Assembly: GCA_012026715.1 (NCBI GenBank)
Contig: VEPB01000044.1
Span: 1-6,627, forward strand
Origin: Methylococcaceae bacterium
GTDB lineage: Bacteria; Pseudomonadota; Gammaproteobacteria; Methylococcales; Methylococcaceae
Direction: 5' to 3'
Length of the DNA: 6,627 bases
Shown here piece after piece: positions 6,566-6,627 of this stretch. Numbering within the stretch: the first letter of the stretch is position 1; each line of letters starts with the position of its first letter. Position numbers and translations under genes: made by a program. Under the pieces are notes generated by a model. That model saw only the letters and a program-made list of their open reading frames with translations, had not been told where the DNA came from and ran no database searches.

Positions 6566-6627
6566 CGGCACCTTCATGGCTGACCAGCAACGAGTTCAAC
6601 CGGCTTGTTGCCGACGTGCGACGCGGC
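6544..6627 (+). CDS. 5' end of a divergent gene, cut by window edge
   Basis: An open plus-strand frame starts at ATG 6544 and runs 28 codons to the window edge without a stop. It begins MPPDTLRTAPSWLTSNEF and continues with NRLVADVRRG. The second half (aromatic, acidic and basic residues, then LVADVRR) looks like the first amphipathic helix of a soluble protein, and there is no signal peptide. The frame is open back to 6403, but no better start with an RBS is seen. No clear Shine-Dalgarno precedes 6544, so the start is uncertain. The inverted repeat at 6537-6565 covers it. The family is not recognised from so little sequence. It is transcribed away from the macroglobulin gene. Confidence 0.45.
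   Translation, partial: MPPDTLRTAPSWLTSNEFNRLVADVRRG

Noticed and set aside
6267..6599. Minus-strand 110-codon frame starting at 6599
   Set aside because: It has no good RBS at its own start, overlaps the divergent gene start and the dyad, and its translation is low in recognisable features. Its internal ATG at 6497 is kept only as an alternative to the 57-codon frame.
1..6627. CRISPR arrays, tRNA or rRNA genes, insertion sequences
   Set aside because: No regularly spaced repeats, no cloverleaf or rRNA-like sequence and no transposase-like frame were seen on either strand.

Overview
The window is GC-rich bacterial DNA dominated by one very large minus-strand gene. Its 1950-residue product belongs to the bacterial alpha-2-macroglobulin family (COG2373; the thioester-bearing, YfhM/ECAM-like class). 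It has a Sec signal peptide, macroglobulin-type beta domains, an intact C-L-E-Q thioester motif in an alpha-helical thioester domain, and a C-terminal macroglobulin-like domain. These features point to a Gram-negative organism, most likely a high-GC proteobacterium. Gammaproteobacteria are my preference, from the protein subtype and the look of the downstream non-coding sequence, but the window cannot fix the taxon.

Layout, left to right. Bases 1-354 hold no convincing gene. They contain a small hairpin at the left edge, a repeat-rich non-coding stretch, and a canonical intrinsic terminator (read on the minus strand, 289-311) about 44 bases after the macroglobulin stop codon. Bases 355-6207 are the macroglobulin gene. 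Bases 6208-6320 are its leader, with a good Shine-Dalgarno sequence, a candidate -10 box and a small dyad. Bases 6320-6493 hold a doubtful 57-codon ORF on the same strand, preceded by a perfect AGGAGG. From 6544 to the right edge a divergent plus-strand reading frame begins and is cut off by the window; a bulged inverted repeat covers its proposed start codon.

Biology. Thioester macroglobulins of this class are thought to trap attacking proteases in the periplasm. Cleavage of a bait region triggers a conformational change, and the activated thioester couples covalently to the protease. They often sit directly upstream of pbpC (penicillin-binding protein 1C), which suggests a joint defence and cell-wall repair role. 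Here no pbpC start follows within the 354 visible bases and a strong terminator intervenes, so the gene looks like a single-gene transcription unit, possibly with the small ORF upstream. I see no clearly new biological system. The points most worth checking are the missing pbpC linkage, the nested terminator hairpins, the repeat-like tail, the strong-SD small ORF and the dyad at the divergent gene start.
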